Positions 33,141 to 42,327 of a stretch of DNA of 64,000 nt are shown here, one piece after another. Position numbers and translations under genes: made by a program. The notes below the pieces were generated by a model. That model saw only the letters and a list, made by a program, of their open reading frames with translations. It was not told where the DNA came from and searched no databases. The stretch covers positions 1 to 64,000 of the forward strand of contig NZ_JAJOMA010000017.1 of NCBI RefSeq assembly GCF_021129235.1. The letters are read 5' to 3'. Numbering within the stretch: the stretch's first letter is position 1; each line of letters starts with the position of its first letter. The DNA comes from Kineosporia mesophila. Lineage in GTDB: Bacteria; Actinomycetota; Actinomycetes; Actinomycetales; Kineosporiaceae.

Positions 33141-36100
33141 GTGACCTTGACCGAGACGACAGCTCGCCCTGGCGACCAGAGCCCCCAGATCGTCGGATTC
33201 TTCCCCGGGCTGGGCAGCCGAAGCCACCACCGCGATCTCGACCGCGACCACCTGGACGCGAACGACGCCGTCACGAACGACATCTACCGTTCCGCCGCAA
33301 CAGTTCTCGGCTTCCCGGCGACACCCGAGCGGCTCCTGCTGCGCGCCGGGGACCTCCCACCGACCCGGCTGGCCCAGCAGAGCCTCATCGGGGCGGGCGT
33401 GCTCGTGCACGGCCTGGTGCTGCGAGCGCGGCTGATCGGCCAGGCCCGCCACCAGGGTCTGCCCGCCCAGTTCGTCGCCTACACCGGGGAGAGCTTCGGC
33501 ATGCTCACCGCGGCGGTCGCGGCCGGGGCGCTGAGCGTCACCGACGGGGTCCGCACGGCCGCCGCGTTCACGCCACTGCTGCTGATGGCGGCCGAAGGTG
33601 CCCAGCCCGAGGACGATTTCACCGAGCGCCTCGCCCGCTACCGGCCCGGGCCGGCCGGGTCGGGCCTGGTGGCCGAACCGCATCACGTGATCGGGCTCCG
33701 GGGCGCCCCGGAGGTCCTGGAGCACGTCCTGGAGCAGGCCCGGGCCGAGTTCGGTCCCGACGTCGAACTGCACAAGGCCTACTCGTGGCGGCAGGTCAAC
33801 GTCTACGTGCCGGTCCCGGCCCGCGACGCCTTCGACCGGTTCACCGGACGTTTCCCGGAGCTACAGGTCACCGATCTGAAGCCGCCCACCCGGTTCCTGG
33901 CCCACTCAGCGCGAATGCGCCCGGCGCGAGCGGCGTTCGAGCGATTCCTGAATGAAGAGGGCATCACGCTCTCGGCCCCCTCGGTGCCGCTCGTCCCCAA
34001 CCACGGCACCGGCCTGATCCGGACCGCGGACGAGGTCAGGGAGGCGCTGGGGGCCATGGTCGACCAGGTGATGGACTCCCGCTCGACCGTGGAGATGCTC
34101 CAGCAGATCGGCCCGGACCTGGTCGTGGAGTTCGGCCCCGGCGCGCGTTCGCTGCACCTGCTGGCCGACAACCACGTACCGTTCCCGTCGACGGCCTACA
34201 CCGGGGCCGCCGAGGAGACAGCGGAACTGCTCGAGGGGCTGGAACTCTCGGCGATCCTGCGGCGGGAGCTGAGGCACCGCGCCGGGCCCGGGCCGCTGGA
34301 TCCGGTCCGGCGGCTCTTCCGGGCCACCGCACGATCTGCGTTCCTCGATGGCTGGGTGCGCCACACGGTGAACCAGGTCGTCGCGGACGAGCTGCTCACC
34401 GATGCGCACGCCCCGCTGCCCGGCACGGTGGATCACCGGCTGCTGGCCGTCCTCCAGCACACGCTGGCCTACCGGGACGTGGTCGATCTGCGCCGGGGCG
34501 AGATCGTTCTGCAGGCCCGGCTGAAGCGGGACGTCTTCGGCCAGATCCACGGCGTCGGCCGCCCGTACTCGGAATTGCAGGTGAGCCTGCCCGACGGTGA
34601 GACCGAGTTGCGGACGACCTCGCGTGTGCTTCATCCCGAGGTGGTCGTCCATCTCCTGGACGCGCCGGGGCACCGCGCCGGCGACGGTCACCTCCTCGGC
34701 TCCGTGCTCCGGCAGGAACCCCCCGCCCGTGAGCAGGTCCACGCCGTGCTCGCCGCCGCCGGCCTGAACGACGACGTGCTGCACGCGGGCGGGGCGAGGG
34801 CCGGGGCCGCGCGGCGCCTGCTGCTGCCCCTGGCCCTGTTCAGGACGCTGGGGCGGCATCGCCCGGCCTTGCTGGCCCAGACCGACCACTACCTGGCCGC
34901 GCTCGGCCGGGAGGGATGGCTGGCCGCCCTGGTCCTGGCCGGGTCGGCGGACAGCGCCTCCGCTCTGGCCGTGACCGCGGGCGCGGACGTCGAGGCGTTC
35001 GTCGCCGGTCTGGGCGACGCCCAGACCCCGCTGCTCGCGCCGAGCGGTACCCCGGTGCGCTCAGGCCGTGACCTCCGGGCGGTGACCCGCGGCATCCTGC
35101 GGCCGGAGGGCGGGAACAGCGGCCCGCTGCCTGTGCGTCTCAACGGCGACTGCCTGGTGATCTCGCTGGGACACCCGATCACCCCCGAGGACGTGGACGC
35201 CCGGCCCTTCCGCGGGCAGACGCTCGCGGTCACCGACCCGCACGACATCGCCCGGCGGGGGACCTGCCCGGACCTGGACGACTTCGAGAACCGGGTCCTG
35301 CGGTCGGTGACCGCCGAGAGCCGCAGCGTGCTGCGCGAGGCCCGCCAGCGCCGGGTGCTGATCAGTTCGGTGAACACGTTCCTGGCACCGGGCGAGAGTG
35401 TGCTGGGGTTCGGGGACGGGGGGAGCGAGTCCCTGACCATCTTCCTGGAACGGCCCGGCGAGAAGGACACCGTGGTCCGGAAGATCCTCAGCCCGGCGCT
35501 GATCACGGCCCGCTGGGAGGACGACGGCACCGGGGTGATGCTGCCCCCGTTCGCCAAGGCCCGCAAGCAGGCCGAGTTCCTGCAGGCGCTGCCCGAACCG
35601 GTGCGCTCGCGGTTCCCCCGCGTGACCCACGCCCAGGAGCGGGTGGTGCCGGTGCCGGAGCACCTGCGGGAGGGCCGCCCGGACACCTTCACCGAGATGG
35701 TCTACGAGATGAGCTACGTGCCCGGGGTGGAGGTGAGCCGGTACGTGGCCCGGGAGACACCGCCGCCGGCGGTCGTGGCCCGCCTCTACGAGGTGATCTT
35801 CTCGACCCTGCACCGGGAGACGCACACGGTCGGGCGGGTGCCGGCGCCGGGTTCCACCCTGGAGACCTCGTACTTCCGCAAGATCGAGGACCGGCTGAAC
35901 CTGTGCCGCCGGACCGCTCCCCTCACCTTCTCGCCGGATCTGCTCGACACCGAGCACATCGTCATCAATGGCCGCCGCTACCTGAATCACGGGCCGCTGC
36001 TGCGCCGCTTCCGCCAGAACGCCGTGTTCCGCAGAGTGCTGGAGCCCCGCTGGCACGCCCTGGTGATGGGTGACACCAACACCGAGAACATCAAGATGGC

Positions 36101-36818
36101 GCAGGTCGAACCATTGCGCCGGGCCGCCCGGCTGATCGCCGACCAGGCATCACCGGCCCGGATCGCCGCCGCCCTGCACGACATCACCGCCGGGTCGATC
36201 GGGCTGATGTTCCTTGATCCGCGCGCCATCGGTTTCGACTCCGACGGGGCGGTCACCCGGGACGACCCGATGTACGACAACAAGCCGTGGCACAACTCGA
36301 TCGGGCACTACGACGAGATGCACCACGAGCACTTCGATCTCGTCGTGGACGCCGGGCCGGGCCGGACCCCCTCGATCGACGTCGCGTTCCACGACGACAA
36401 CCCCTACCGGCGTTCCTACCGGGTCCGGGACGTGGCGGTCACCGGGGCGCCGGTGCATCCGCACGCGCCGGAGGGGATGGAGGACCACTTCGCCGCCGTC
36501 ATGACCTCGGCCCACGGCCTGGATCGCCCGGGTTCTTCGTACCTGCGTGAGGACCCGCACTGGCTGGTGCGTTTCGTCTTCATGATGGGTACGCACTTCA
36601 CCGCCATGCCGCCCTTCCACTTCTCGTCCGAGCCGGACGGCTCGCTCTCGGACTCCCCGCAGAGCCAGCGTCGGCCCGTCGCCATCTACGGCGAGGGCGT
36701 CCAGTGGCTCAACTGGGCCCTGGAACTGCTGGAAGGAACCCGTACGCAGTTCCTGGGGGTGTGTCCCGCGGCCCTGCCGGGTGAGACCGGCCACCTCGCC
36801 GACCCCGCCGCAGCCTGA
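33141..36818 (+). CDS. Acyltransferase-kinase fusion protein (FabD/PKS-AT-like plus APH-like domain), unknown pathway
   Basis: 1225 residues from GTG 33141 (AGGG six bases upstream). N-terminal domain, about 15-400, is a malonyl/acyl-CoA:ACP transacylase fold: GFFPGLGSR at 19-27, AQQSLIGAGVLVHGL, nucleophile S118 in YTGESFGML, H255 in FLAHSARM, and a PNHGTG segment. The middle (about 400-720) is not recognised. The C-terminal domain is protein-kinase/APH-like: lysine K781 in VVRKILS, hinge EMVYEMSYVPG, catalytic D978 in VMGDTNTENIK, metal-binding D1026 in FLDPRAIG, then DDPMYDNKPWHNSIGHYD as in capsule-linked kinases. Presumably transfers an acyl group and phosphorylates the same small molecule or carrier. 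No ACP, KS or NRPS is nearby. Operonic with 36850. Confidence 0.8.
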   Translation: MTLTETTARPGDQSPQIVGFFPGLGSRSHHRDLDRDHLDANDAVTNDIYRSAATVLGFPATPERLLLRAGDLPPTRLAQQSLIGAGVLVHGLVLRARLIGQARHQGLPAQFVAYTGESFGMLTAAVAAGALSVTDGVRTAAAFTPLLLMAAEGAQPEDDFTERLARYRPGPAGSGLVAEPHHVIGLRGAPEVLEHVLEQARAEFGPDVELHKAYSWRQVNVYVPVPARDAFDRFTGRFPELQVTDLKPPTRFLAHSARMRPARAAFERFLNEEGITLSAPSVPLVPNHGTGLIRTADEVREALGAMVDQVMDSRSTVEMLQQIGPDLVVEFGPGARSLHLLADNHVPFPSTAYTGAAEETAELLEGLELSAILRRELRHRAGPGPLDPVRRLFRATARSAFLDGWVRHTVNQVVADELLTDAHAPLPGTVDHRLLAVLQHTLAYRDVVDLRRGEIVLQARLKRDVFGQIHGVGRPYSELQVSLPDGETELRTTSRVLHPEVVVHLLDAPGHRAGDGHLLGSVLRQEPPAREQVHAVLAAAGLNDDVLHAGGARAGAARRLLLPLALFRTLGRHRPALLAQTDHYLAALGREGWLAALVLAGSADSASALAVTAGADVEAFVAGLGDAQTPLLAPSGTPVRSGRDLRAVTRGILRPEGGNSGPLPVRLNGDCLVISLGHPITPEDVDARPFRGQTLAVTDPHDIARRGTCPDLDDFENRVLRSVTAESRSVLREARQRRVLISSVNTFLAPGESVLGFGDGGSESLTIFLERPGEKDTVVRKILSPALITARWEDDGTGVMLPPFAKARKQAEFLQALPEPVRSRFPRVTHAQERVVPVPEHLREGRPDTFTEMVYEMSYVPGVEVSRYVARETPPPAVVARLYEVIFSTLHRETHTVGRVPAPGSTLETSYFRKIEDRLNLCRRTAPLTFSPDLLDTEHIVINGRRYLNHGPLLRRFRQNAVFRRVLEPRWHALVMGDTNTENIKMAQVEPLRRAARLIADQASPARIAAALHDITAGSIGLMFLDPRAIGFDSDGAVTRDDPMYDNKPWHNSIGHYDEMHHEHFDLVVDAGPGRTPSIDVAFHDDNPYRRSYRVRDVAVTGAPVHPHAPEGMEDHFAAVMTSAHGLDRPGSSYLREDPHWLVRFVFMMGTHFTAMPPFHFSSEPDGSLSDSPQSQRRPVAIYGEGVQWLNWALELLEGTRTQFLGVCPAALPGETGHLADPAAA

Positions 36819-36849
36819 GCCGAAACATCCTCCAGGACAGGAGAGTCAC

Positions 36850-38352
36850 ATGGTTCGGCAAACTTCCGCGGCCGCCGGCCCGCGGCCGGGGACACCGACC
36901 GCGATCGGTCCCCTGACGGCCGAGCGGCGCCTGATCGCCACTCCGTGGAGCCGCATGGTGCGGGCCCTGGGACTCGGCCAGGACCCGACCGGACCGGACC
37001 CGCAGACCGGGCAGTTCGTCCGTGAGACCTTCGCCGCCCTGGTGAGGCGGGTCGGCGGCGGCAACCCGTACACCGTCTTCTGCGCCGGCCTGGCCGATCT
37101 GGTGCTGGAGGCCACCGCACCCGGAGGGCCCGCCGGACAGGAGGCCGGGCGGCGGCTGCCCGGCCTCCTGGCCGCCGCCGGGGCGGAACCGAACGCCTAC
37201 TACCGGCTGACAGCGCTCTGTCTGCTGGCGGAGTCCTGGGTCAAGTGCGGGCTGGACTCCAGGGCGCTCACCCAGGGCGGTCCGGACCTCCCGGGGCTGA
37301 TCCTGGCCACCCTGGACCAGATCCGCCCCGATCAGATCCAGGACGAGAACCGCGGCCGTCACGGGCAGTACGAGCGGCTGTCGGCCAGCACCTCGGCCTT
37401 CCTGGCCGTCGGGCACCTGGGGGTCGCGCACCGCCTGGTGCAGGATCAGCGTGACCGGGTGCGCGAGGCGCTGGGCCTGCTCGAGCAGATCCCGGCACCG
37501 TTCTTCCGGGGTCGCGGCGGATCGATGCTGATGTCGGTGACCGCTGCGCTCGGCCGCCCAGACCTGGTGAACGGGCAGGACCCGGACGGTGGCCCCGACC
37601 ATCTGCGCGCCACGCTGGACTACCTCGACCGGGCCGGCGAGATCAACCTCCCGCCGGCCTTCCCCAGCCCGATGACCCCCGCCTTCGGGCAGATCTACCC
37701 GCTCCTGACCATGCTCAACGCGGTGGCCGCGGTGGGCCGGCCGCAGATCCTCGACGAGGGCCGCGACCGCCTGGCCCAGGCCGACGAGCTGTACCGGCGG
37801 CTGGCTCCCGCCGAGCGCACACACATGGGCCTGTACCTCCTGATCGCACTGCACAACCTGGGCCGTCTCGCCGAGCGCCGACCGGAATGGGAGGACGAGG
37901 TGACCGCCCTGGTCGGGCAGTGGCGGGAGGGCGACCCGGGCGCCGACTACTTCCTGCACGGCATCTCCTACCCGTACCTGATCGAGACGGCCCGCCTGAC
38001 CGGGCGCACCGACCTCCTGCCCGAGGCGATGCTCGTCCGCCTGGCGGGCGCCTCCATCGGCCTGGAGCGATCGGCGGAACACCGGGCCAACCGGCCCTAC
38101 CCGTTCAGCTACGCCGTCTCCACCCTCGGGGCCCTGAACCGGCTGGACCTGCTGAGCACCCCGGACCGGCGGTACGACGGGCAGAGCGCGACCTCCTGGG
38201 TGATCGACCGGCTCTCACCGGGCGGCCGGGCCGAGGGCAACCGCCTCTACATGCTCGACCACGCCCTGGTGCACCTGGCCCTGCGTCAGCGCGACCCCGC
38301 CCGGGCCGAGCCGGCCCTGTTCGCGGGGTTCCGGTTCGCCGCCGATCGGTAA
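36850..38352 (+). CDS. All-helical protein of unknown family, partner of the acyltransferase-kinase
   Basis: 500 residues; GGAG six bases before ATG 36850, which is 31 bp after the fusion gene, so the two are co-transcribed. I do not recognise the family. It is mostly alpha-helical with no signal peptide or membrane helix; tryptophan/tyrosine-rich helices (AYYRLTALCLLAESWVKCG, YDGQSATSWVIDRL, DHALVHLALRQRDPARAEPALFAGF) suggest a helical toroid or solenoid. No DDxxD, DxDD or P-loop is visible. It could be an enzyme with an alpha/alpha barrel or a scaffold for the upstream enzyme. Confidence 0.7.
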   Translation: MVRQTSAAAGPRPGTPTAIGPLTAERRLIATPWSRMVRALGLGQDPTGPDPQTGQFVRETFAALVRRVGGGNPYTVFCAGLADLVLEATAPGGPAGQEAGRRLPGLLAAAGAEPNAYYRLTALCLLAESWVKCGLDSRALTQGGPDLPGLILATLDQIRPDQIQDENRGRHGQYERLSASTSAFLAVGHLGVAHRLVQDQRDRVREALGLLEQIPAPFFRGRGGSMLMSVTAALGRPDLVNGQDPDGGPDHLRATLDYLDRAGEINLPPAFPSPMTPAFGQIYPLLTMLNAVAAVGRPQILDEGRDRLAQADELYRRLAPAERTHMGLYLLIALHNLGRLAERRPEWEDEVTALVGQWREGDPGADYFLHGISYPYLIETARLTGRTDLLPEAMLVRLAGASIGLERSAEHRANRPYPFSYAVSTLGALNRLDLLSTPDRRYDGQSATSWVIDRLSPGGRAEGNRLYMLDHALVHLALRQRDPARAEPALFAGFRFAADR

Positions 38353-38454
38353 CGCCCGTGTAACCAAGCGTGATTAGGCTACTTGCAGCGGTAGCCCGCG
38401 TGCGGAATAGTTTCAGACGTCAGACATTCTTTCCTCAGCCTGGAAGGTCTCCTC

Positions 38455-39669
38455 ATGCCTATCGGCCTTTTCGCCCTGGCCCTCGGGGGGTTCGGCATCG
38501 GCCTCACGGAGTTCGGGATCGTCGGCCTGCTCCCGGAAGTGGCTGCCGACACCGGAGTCTCGGAGTCGGTCGCCGGCTATCTCGTCTCCGGCTACGCCCT
38601 CAGCGTCGCCTTCGGGGCCGTCGCCCTGAGCGCCGCGGTGATCCGGATGGACCGCAAGAAGGTCCTGGTCGGACTCATGCTCCTGTTCATCCTGGGCAAC
38701 TTGATCTCCGCCGTGGCCCCCGGGTACGGCATCCTGCTGGCCGGGCGGATCGTGGCCGCGCTGTGCCACGGTGCCTTCTTCGGGATCGGCGCCGTGGTCG
38801 CCGCCGACATGGTCGAGCAGAGCCGTAAGGGTGGGGCGATCGCCCTGATGTTCGGCGGGCTGACCCTCTCGAACGTGCTCGGTGTCCCGTTCGGCACCCT
38901 GCTGGGCCAGCAGCTGGGCTGGCGCGCCACCTTCTGGGTGATCACCGCCCTCGGCGTCGTCACGATGATCGGCATCCAGGCTCTTGTCCCCGCCACCCCG
39001 GCCCCGCAGGACACCCATCTGCAGCGCGAACTGGCCGCCTTCCGGCGTCCCCAGGCATGGGTGTCCCTCGCCGTCAGCACCCTGGCCTTCGCCGCCGTCA
39101 TCGGCCCCTTCACCTACATCGCCTTCACCCTGACCGAGGAGACCGGCTTCGCGACGTCCACCCTGCCGTGGCTGCTGGTCCTCTTCGGGGTCGGCACCTT
39201 CATCGGCAACTACGTCGGGGGCCGCGCGGCAGACCGCAACCTGGACCGGACCCTGCTGACCGCCCTGGCCGTCCTGACGGTGGTTCTCGGCGTCTTCGCC
39301 CTTCTGGTGGACAGCAAGCCCGCCGCCGTCGTCCTCCTGCTCCTCATGGGCGCGGTGGGCCTGTCCGCCGCTCCCGGCCTGCAGGTGCGCATCATGGTTT
39401 ACGCCCCGGACGCACCGACGGTTGCCAGCGGCGCGAACATCGCCGCCTTCAACATCGGCAACGCGATCGGCGCCTGGATCGGGGGCCTGACGATCGCCGC
39501 CGGCCTGGGCTTCGCCTCTCCCCTGTGGGTCGGCGCCGCGCTGGCCGTGGGTGGCGTGGGGGCTCTGCTCGTCGGGGCGGCGCTCCCCCGCGAGGCCACG
39601 GCCGGCGAGGCCGCCACCGTGGAGGAGCCCCTCCCGGCTCTGGCCCGCCAGCCCGAATCCGCAGGCTGA
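38455..39669 (+). CDS. MFS transporter (DHA1, AraJ/YdhP-like)
   Basis: 404 residues, 12 predicted membrane helices. Starts LFALALGGFGIGLTEFGIVGLLPEVAADTGVS, the usual AraJ/NepI opening, with motif-A-like VIRMDRKKVLVGLMLLF between helices 2 and 3 and a GVPFGTLLGQQLGWRATFW motif in the N-half. Proton-driven efflux of small molecules (sugars, nucleosides, drugs). It lies 102 bp after the unknown helical gene; product export for that locus is a reasonable guess. Followed by a strong hairpin and a MarR gene. Confidence 0.9.
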   Translation: MPIGLFALALGGFGIGLTEFGIVGLLPEVAADTGVSESVAGYLVSGYALSVAFGAVALSAAVIRMDRKKVLVGLMLLFILGNLISAVAPGYGILLAGRIVAALCHGAFFGIGAVVAADMVEQSRKGGAIALMFGGLTLSNVLGVPFGTLLGQQLGWRATFWVITALGVVTMIGIQALVPATPAPQDTHLQRELAAFRRPQAWVSLAVSTLAFAAVIGPFTYIAFTLTEETGFATSTLPWLLVLFGVGTFIGNYVGGRAADRNLDRTLLTALAVLTVVLGVFALLVDSKPAAVVLLLLMGAVGLSAAPGLQVRIMVYAPDAPTVASGANIAAFNIGNAIGAWIGGLTIAAGLGFASPLWVGAALAVGGVGALLVGAALPREATAGEAATVEEPLPALARQPESAG

Positions 39670-39684
39670 GCCGACACCGCCCGG

Positions 39685-39726
39685 AAACTACCCGCGTCGT
39701 CCGTTCGTTGACGACGCGGGTAGTTT
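39685..39726 (+). terminator. 17-bp perfect hairpin between MFS and MarR genes
   Basis: AAACTACCCGCGTCGTC (39685-39701) and its exact complement (39710-39726, ending GTAGTTT) enclose an 8-base loop CGTTCGTT. It begins 16 bp after the MFS stop and ends in TTT, so it is a good intrinsic terminator. As it also lies 57 bp before the MarR start, an operator role cannot be excluded. Confidence 0.7.
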
Positions 39727-39783
39727 CACTGGGAGAACGACGCGTCCGCCCCGAGGACGTCCGTGGACGAGGAGGCTCACACC

Positions 39784-40248
39784 ATGTCGCTGCCTGACGA
39801 GAAGGTCGAGGCGCTGGTTCACGGCTGGCGCCAGCTCGCCGTCCTTCACACCCGGATCGCGGCACGCCTGGAGCAGGTCCTGCAGGGGCAGTTCGAGCTG
39901 AGCGTCAACGAGTACGGCGTGCTGGAACTGCTGTCCCGGCAGGAAGAACACCACCTGCGCATGGGTCAGCTGGCCACCGCCATGGCGATGAGCCAGGCCG
40001 CGACCACCCGGCTGGTCACCCGCCTCGAAGACCGGGGCCTGCTCCGGCGCTGCCTGTGCCCGGACGACCGGCGGGGCATCTACAGCGAAGCCACCGGCGA
40101 GGGCGCGGCCCTGCTCGCCCACGCGCGCCAGGAGCACAACGCCGCCCTGGAGAAGGCTCTGTGCGAGGCCCGGGAGGCCAACCCGGACATGGCTCATCTG
40201 ATCGAGGCCATCGGGACCGCCGAGCGGCAGCCGGTGCTGGTCAGCTGA
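39784..40248 (+). CDS. MarR-family transcriptional regulator
   Basis: 154 residues from ATG 39784 (GAGGAGG eight bases upstream). Winged HTH core: LSVNEYGVLELLSRQEEHHLRMGQLATAMAMSQAATTRLVTRLEDRGLLRRCLCPDDRRGIYSEATGEG. Probably represses the upstream MFS exporter or a redox/drug response; the two cysteine-adjacent residues (LCPDD) are not a known sensor. 3' end overlaps the convergent MazG-like gene by eight bases. Confidence 0.88.
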   Translation: MSLPDEKVEALVHGWRQLAVLHTRIAARLEQVLQGQFELSVNEYGVLELLSRQEEHHLRMGQLATAMAMSQAATTRLVTRLEDRGLLRRCLCPDDRRGIYSEATGEGAALLAHARQEHNAALEKALCEAREANPDMAHLIEAIGTAERQPVLVS

Positions 40249-40618
40249 TCCGGGCGCGGATGGCTCCGTCCCGCCCGGCCGGGGTCTCCAGCCAGGACAG
40301 CCATTTGCGCCGCACCGCGAGCTCGGGGTCGATCCCGTGGTGGTGGGCCAGGATCAGCACGTGCGCCAGCACGTCGGCCAGTTCGTCCTCCAGGCCTTCG
40401 CGCAACTGCCCGGGAGTCTTGTCCCGCGAGCGGTTCTGCCCGCTCACGGCCAGGTACGCCTGGGTGAGCTCGCCCAGTTCCTCCTGCAGTTTCAGGAGGA
40501 ACCAGGCCGCGTCGCGCTCGATCCCGAAGCGCTGCGCGTAACCCTGCGAGACCTGCTCGAGCGATGCGGTCAGGCTGCGCAGATCGCCGCCCCCGGCCGT
40601 CCCTGAATCGTTCGTCAT
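40241..40618 (-). CDS. MazG-like nucleotide pyrophosphohydrolase
   Basis: 125 residues, single-domain MazG/dUTPase-like all-alpha NTP pyrophosphatase. Metal-binding acidic motifs: KLQEELGELTQAYLA (E-x2-E) and LEDELADVLAHVLILAH (E-x3-D). Hydrolyses (d)NTPs or house-cleaning nucleotides to NMP and PPi in the cytosol. Divergent from the diguanylate cyclase gene. Confidence 0.83.
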   Translation of the reverse strand: MTNDSGTAGGGDLRSLTASLEQVSQGYAQRFGIERDAAWFLLKLQEELGELTQAYLAVSGQNRSRDKTPGQLREGLEDELADVLAHVLILAHHHGIDPELAVRRKWLSWLETPAGRDGAIRARIS

Positions 40619-40745
40619 CGTGGTCCGGACCCCTGCCTCGGCGGCTGCGAGCGCACCACTGTGCCAGATCGGCCCGCACCGCCCGCTTCACCCCGGCCCC
40701 GGATCTGTCGATGGCCTGGCCATCGGGGAGTTCGAGGGGGCTGGT

Positions 40746-42182
40746 GTGCCAGGGTCGCGCGGCTGGCAGTGGTACACGTCGGTGTGCGGGGTGGTCGTGC
40801 TCGGCTATCTCGCCACGCCGTCGGAGCCGGCCCAGGCGCTGATCGCCGGGCTGGTGTACCTCTCGGCGACGGTCGCGATCCTCGGGGGCGTCCGGCGACG
40901 CCGGCCGCGGACCCGCTGGGCCTGGTACCTGCTGGCGGTGAAGGTCGCCCTGTTCGGGGCCGCGGAGGTCGCCTACTGGGTGCAGAGCCTGACGACCCAC
41001 CGCGATGCCTTCCCCTCGGTGGCCGACGCCCTGTACCTGCCCTCGTCCCTGCTGCTGATCGTGGTCCTGATCGCCTTCACGCTGGCGCGTCACCGTGAGT
41101 GGGACCAGGCCGGGCTGCTGGACGCGGCGGTGCTCTCGATCGGGGCCGGGATGCTGGCCTGGTTGTACCTGATCTCGCCGACCGCGGACACCGGGAACCT
41201 GTCGGTGCTGGGCCGGACGGCCTCCCTGGCCTATCCGATCCTCGATCTGCTGGCCCTGGCCGTGCTGCTCCGGCTCACCATCGGCTCGGGCCGAAAACCC
41301 GCGGCCTACGGGCTCCTCGTGGGCGGCGTCATCACGCTCCTGGTCACCGACGCGGTCTACACGCTGCTCGAGCTGGCCGGGGCCTACCAGGCCGGTGGGG
41401 TCCTGGACTCCGGCTGGCTGGTGTCGCACATCCTGTTCGCGTCCGCCGCACTGCACCCGTCCATGCCCGAGCTCTCCCAGCCCAGCCCGCCGGTCCCCGA
41501 GGGCGTCATCGGCCGGCGCCGGCTGTACGCCCTGGCCGTGGCCAGCCTGATGGCCCCGCTGGTCCTGATCATCGAGTGGCTGCGCCACGAGGCCATCGAC
41601 GCCCCGGTCATCGCGGGCGGCTCCATCGGCTTGTACCTGCTGGTCCTGGCCCGCCTGCACGGTGTCGTGCAGCAGCTGGCCTCCTCGCTGGACACCGCAC
41701 AGTCCCAGGCCCACACCGACCTGCTCACCGGCCTGGCCAACCGCCGGCTGTTCTACTCCCGGTGGACCCGGTCGCTGGCCGAGGCCCCCGGCCCGACCGC
41801 CCTGCTGTACATGGACCTGGACGGTTTCAAGGCGGTCAACGACACCCTGGGCCACGAGACCGGTGACGCCGTCCTGCAGATGGTGGCCGACCGCATCCGG
41901 CAGGTCGTGCGCAGCGGTGACGTGATCGCGCGCCTGGGCGGTGACGAGTTCGCGATCATGCTGCCGGGGGCCACCGACGAGCACGCGGGCGACATCGCCG
42001 CCCGCATCGTCGCGGCCGTCTCGGTGCCGATGACGATCCAGGCAGCGCCGGTGCGGGTCGGGGCGAGCATCGGCGTCATCCTGGCTCCCCCGGGAGCCGA
42101 CCCCGACGCCGAGATCAAGCGCGCCGACACCGCCATGTACGGGGCCAAGTCCGCGGGACGAGGCCGGGTCGTCCGGGCCTGA
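40746..42182 (+). CDS. Membrane-bound diguanylate cyclase (GGDEF)
   Basis: 478 residues from GTG 40746 (GAGGGGG upstream). About nine membrane helices occupy residues 10-305; the GGDEF domain follows with HTDLLTGLANRRLF, ALLYMDLDGFKAVNDTLGH, active-site GGDEF at 398-402 and an intact inhibitory I-site RSGD at 389-392. Makes cyclic-di-GMP from two GTP under product feedback. The membrane part resembles the MASE-like sensor region of actinobacterial cyclases; no EAL domain, so synthesis only. Confidence 0.9.
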   Translation: MPGSRGWQWYTSVCGVVVLGYLATPSEPAQALIAGLVYLSATVAILGGVRRRRPRTRWAWYLLAVKVALFGAAEVAYWVQSLTTHRDAFPSVADALYLPSSLLLIVVLIAFTLARHREWDQAGLLDAAVLSIGAGMLAWLYLISPTADTGNLSVLGRTASLAYPILDLLALAVLLRLTIGSGRKPAAYGLLVGGVITLLVTDAVYTLLELAGAYQAGGVLDSGWLVSHILFASAALHPSMPELSQPSPPVPEGVIGRRRLYALAVASLMAPLVLIIEWLRHEAIDAPVIAGGSIGLYLLVLARLHGVVQQLASSLDTAQSQAHTDLLTGLANRRLFYSRWTRSLAEAPGPTALLYMDLDGFKAVNDTLGHETGDAVLQMVADRIRQVVRSGDVIARLGGDEFAIMLPGATDEHAGDIAARIVAAVSVPMTIQAAPVRVGASIGVILAPPGADPDAEIKRADTAMYGAKSAGRGRVVRA

Positions 42183-42283
42183 GCCGCAACGATCACCCCC
42201 TTCCCCAGGAGACGGAGGGCTTCTGCGCTGAGCGGCGCGCACGCCGTTGTCGTCATCGGGCCCGCCGACCACACCCGTGGGGA

Positions 42284-42303
42284 GGTCCGGTGGACGCCGG
42301 ACC
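42284..42303. terminator. Possible terminator between convergent GGDEF and LLM genes
   Basis: GGTCCGG and CCGGACC form a 7-bp stem with loop TGGACG, extended imperfectly on both sides. Located 100 bp after the cyclase stop and 25 bp after the convergent gene's stop. Confidence 0.4.
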
Positions 42304-42327
42304 CCTCGCGGACCGTCGTCGGTCGCC

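Noticed and set aside
39685-39726. Hairpin considered as a MarR operator
   Set aside because: Position 16 bp after the MFS stop and the 17-bp stem fit a terminator better; operator role is mentioned but not adopted.
40194-42272. 692-codon minus-strand frame opposite the diguanylate cyclase
   Set aside because: Low-complexity shadow of the plus-strand GGDEF gene and of the MazG region.
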